In this document: piece by piece, positions 39,851 to 40,989 of the stretch
Layout: each line of letters begins with the position of its first letter
How positions within the stretch are numbered: position 1 is the stretch's first letter
Source of the DNA: Opitutales bacterium
GTDB lineage: Bacteria > Verrucomicrobiota > Verrucomicrobiia > Opitutales > T3Sed10-336
Assembly: GCA_007130045.1 (NCBI GenBank)
Contig: SLTG01000111.1
Location: 1-40,989 of the forward strand
Reading direction: 5' to 3'
Length of the DNA: 40,989 nt
The notes under the pieces: generated by a model
Databases searched by the model: none
What the model saw: only the letters and a program-made list of their open reading frames with translations
Told to the model about the DNA's origin: nothing
Position numbers and translations under genes: made by a program

Positions 39851-40309
39851 CGCCGCCGGCGTTGCCTGTACCGGACGGGATCGTCGAAGCTACGGGCTAA
39901 AGTCAACAACCCAACCGGCATTGACTCTCGCTCGCCAAATGCGTCTAATTCAGCCTGTGAAGGGGGGCTGATGACAAAATCACGGTGGGCAGCTGGATAT
40001 GAAGGCGCTGGACATACCGGCCGGGCTCCGGCGGAAACAAGAAGCAGTTCACGTGGCTTGCTCACTTGCGAGCGCTTCGGGGGCAGGGTGGCGTGCGCCG
40101 TTTCCGGGCATTCTCGCCCAAGCGCGGACGTCACGGGAGGGACTCCGGATGAGGTGGGGGTCCGAGGAGCTCCGGACAGCTCAAATTGACTTGGTTGATG
40201 GCGAAGTTCCACGTTCGACCGCTTTGATTCCCTCAAAAATCAAGAATTCGTGTACCGACCCCCTGCGGCGCCGTCCGAACCGAGGCCGCGCCTCGCCGGG
40301 AGAATTGTC
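39851..40309. other. Gap with RAYT-repeat copy and no supported gene
   Basis: These 459 bases lie between the integrase remnant and the small membrane-protein gene. Both strands carry short GC-rich frames but none has a recognisable domain or good start. The only structured element I see is the repeat copy at 40241-40262. The region may be debris of the integrated element. Confidence 0.4.
40241..40262 (+). repeat. Solo diverged copy of the RAYT-flanking repeat
   Basis: This 22-base stretch (CAAGAATTCGTG, then TACCGACCCC) matches bases 1221-1242, the core of the right RAYT repeat, at 20 of 22 positions and in the same orientation. No partner copy or transposase is nearby. It looks like a dispersed REP-type element related to the RAYT system at the other end of the window. 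Confidence 0.6.
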
Positions 40310-40780
40310 ATGCGAAACCTGACCCCAAAACCCGTGGTTGGCGTCGCGGGGCTGTTGATCAGCATTCTGAGCTTGTTTCCGTTCATTCTGCTTGTAAGCG
40401 CGGCCAATATCATGCTTTTACAGATCCCCCAGATGCAAGGGCCGGGAACAGGGCAGGTTATAAAAATACTCTTGGCCGGTCCCACCTTGCTACTTCTCCT
40501 CATTGCCTGGTTGGGTCTGGTCCTCTTCGCATTCGATTCCTTTTCAAAAGGAATAAAGGAAGGCACGTTCCTGCGGCGTTTTGCCCTGCTGACTTCGTTC
40601 GTCCTGTACCTTTTCCCTTTGGTGATTTTGCTCTACCATTTCCTCTTTCCGGACCCAATGACAGGTATTGGGATTGTTTTTCCTGTTCCTTGGATGCGAG
40701 TGGATTGGATTATGGCGGGGGCGGGACTGCTTTTGGGAAGTGTCTTTCTGTATGTCCACCGATCTCTTTCTCGACGGTGA
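40310..40780 (+). CDS. Small four-helix membrane protein of unknown function
   Basis: A 156-residue protein with four hydrophobic helices (about 9-30, 55-78, 92-113 and 130-148). I place the start at the ATG at 40310 because GGGAG lies seven bases upstream and the protein then begins MRNLTPKPVVGVAGLL. A longer frame from 40250 would include the repeat. No conserved motif or family is recognised. Between helices there are short loops, such as a polar cytoplasmic loop FDSFSKGIKEGTFLRR. It is flanked by mobile-element debris on both sides, so it may be cargo or an isolated chromosomal gene. The sequence is otherwise unremarkable. Confidence 0.6.
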   Translation: MRNLTPKPVVGVAGLLISILSLFPFILLVSAANIMLLQIPQMQGPGTGQVIKILLAGPTLLLLLIAWLGLVLFAFDSFSKGIKEGTFLRRFALLTSFVLYLFPLVILLYHFLFPDPMTGIGIVFPVPWMRVDWIMAGAGLLLGSVFLYVHRSLSRR

Positions 40781-40876
40781 AATCTCCGGATGTTTTCTCG
40801 TTGTTCGAGGCAACCACGGTGAGTTCCCATCCTCACCCTGCGGGGGGATCCGAAAGCGGACGGGCCGCGACTAGTA

Positions 40877-40989
40877 TCGTGTAACACATAAACTTTCGCA
40901 TTGAAAACGCTCTGATGAGTGCCATGCTCCTTGCATGGCCAGATATCGAGTCACCCTGACGAAAGAGGAGCGCGAGGCATTGGAGACGA
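40877..40989 (+). mobile_element. Left end of an IS630-type element (partial)
   Basis: After a TA at 40875-40876 comes TCGTGTAACACATAAACTTTCG, in line with my memory of IS630-family termini, which duplicate a TA target; the string is given here in parts and its exact end is uncertain. About 58 bases later a transposase start codon follows. The window ends inside the element, so the right end and the full inverted repeat cannot be checked. Confidence 0.5.
40935..40989 (+). CDS. IS630-type transposase, N-terminus only
   Basis: From the ATG at 40935 the frame reads MARYRVTLTKEEREALET and runs off the window edge. R-Y-x-V-x-L-T-x-E-E-R-x-x-L is the typical start of IS630-family transposases, the helix-turn-helix region that binds the terminal repeat. 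Only 18 residues are visible, so whether the gene is complete is unknown. Confidence 0.65.
   Translation, partial: MARYRVTLTKEEREALET

Noticed and set aside
39999-40322. Plus-strand 107-residue frame beside the integrase remnant
   Set aside because: It runs through the REP-like repeat and shows no domain; more likely chance.
1-40989. CRISPR arrays, rRNA, bacterial microcompartment genes for rhamnose/fucose, toxin-antitoxin pairs
   Set aside because: I looked for regularly spaced repeats, rRNA motifs, BMC shell proteins and paired small genes, and saw none that could be supported.

Overview
The window looks like a chromosomal segment of a GC-rich, polysaccharide-degrading bacterium, most likely of the Verrucomicrobiota/PVC group (Opitutae-like). 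This assignment is inference. It rests on the glycosidase and lyase content, a PEP-CTERM-like tail remnant, a large S8 protease ending in a DHNGSG..LAEFAFGNDP tail of a kind I associate with Verrucomicrobiota secreted proteins, a REP-associated (RAYT) transposase, and many genes without a clear Shine-Dalgarno site. No rRNA or phylogenetic marker is present.

Layout. 1-1250: an IS91/IS801-type transposase remnant abutted by a RAYT gene that is framed by a 30-bp inverted repeat. 1400-2570: a membrane-anchored SGNH hydrolase and a decayed PEP-CTERM tail. 2634-6778 (minus): a GH2 glycosidase and a BNR_4 beta-propeller lyase-like lipoprotein, separated by two hairpins. 7086-11222 (minus): a large multidomain subtilisin. 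11503-17975: two divergent GH78 alpha-L-rhamnosidases, one with a Tat signal and one a lipoprotein. 18157-21044 (minus): a MOP-type flippase, a frameshifted tail remnant, and a secreted formylglycine-generating-enzyme-like protein. 21439-23128 (plus): an NCS1-type permease with a 60-residue two-helix protein. 23166-25941 (minus): lutABC for L-lactate oxidation. 26578-29076: a heparinase II/III-fold lyase. 29120-34106: a tightly coupled five-gene catabolic operon, followed by a cytoplasmic GH67N-type glycosidase. 36730-39100: a second BNR_4 lyase-like protein convergent with a DUF1961 lipoprotein. 39177-40989: tRNA-Lys(CTT), a gutted tyrosine integrase, a solo copy of the RAYT repeat, a small membrane protein and the start of an IS630-type element.

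How the genes fit together. Two ulvan-lyase-like propellers, one heparinase-fold lyase, two rhamnosidases, a GH2 and DUF1961 suggest degradation of a rhamnose- and uronate-containing algal polysaccharide such as ulvan. LutABC could oxidise L-lactate formed from deoxysugar breakdown. The operon at 29120-34106 is the most interesting element. Its order is aldose 1-dehydrogenase, lactonase, isocitrate/isopropylmalate-type dehydrogenase, DUF1537 acid-sugar kinase and class II aldolase-type decarboxylase. This order reads as an oxidative pathway that resembles the oxidative pentose phosphate route but acts on an unphosphorylated sugar and phosphorylates late. The dehydrogenase has Phe in place of the family's catalytic Tyr, which fits a 3-oxo acid being released for the kinase instead of being decarboxylated at once. 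The pathway's substrate cannot be read from sequence.
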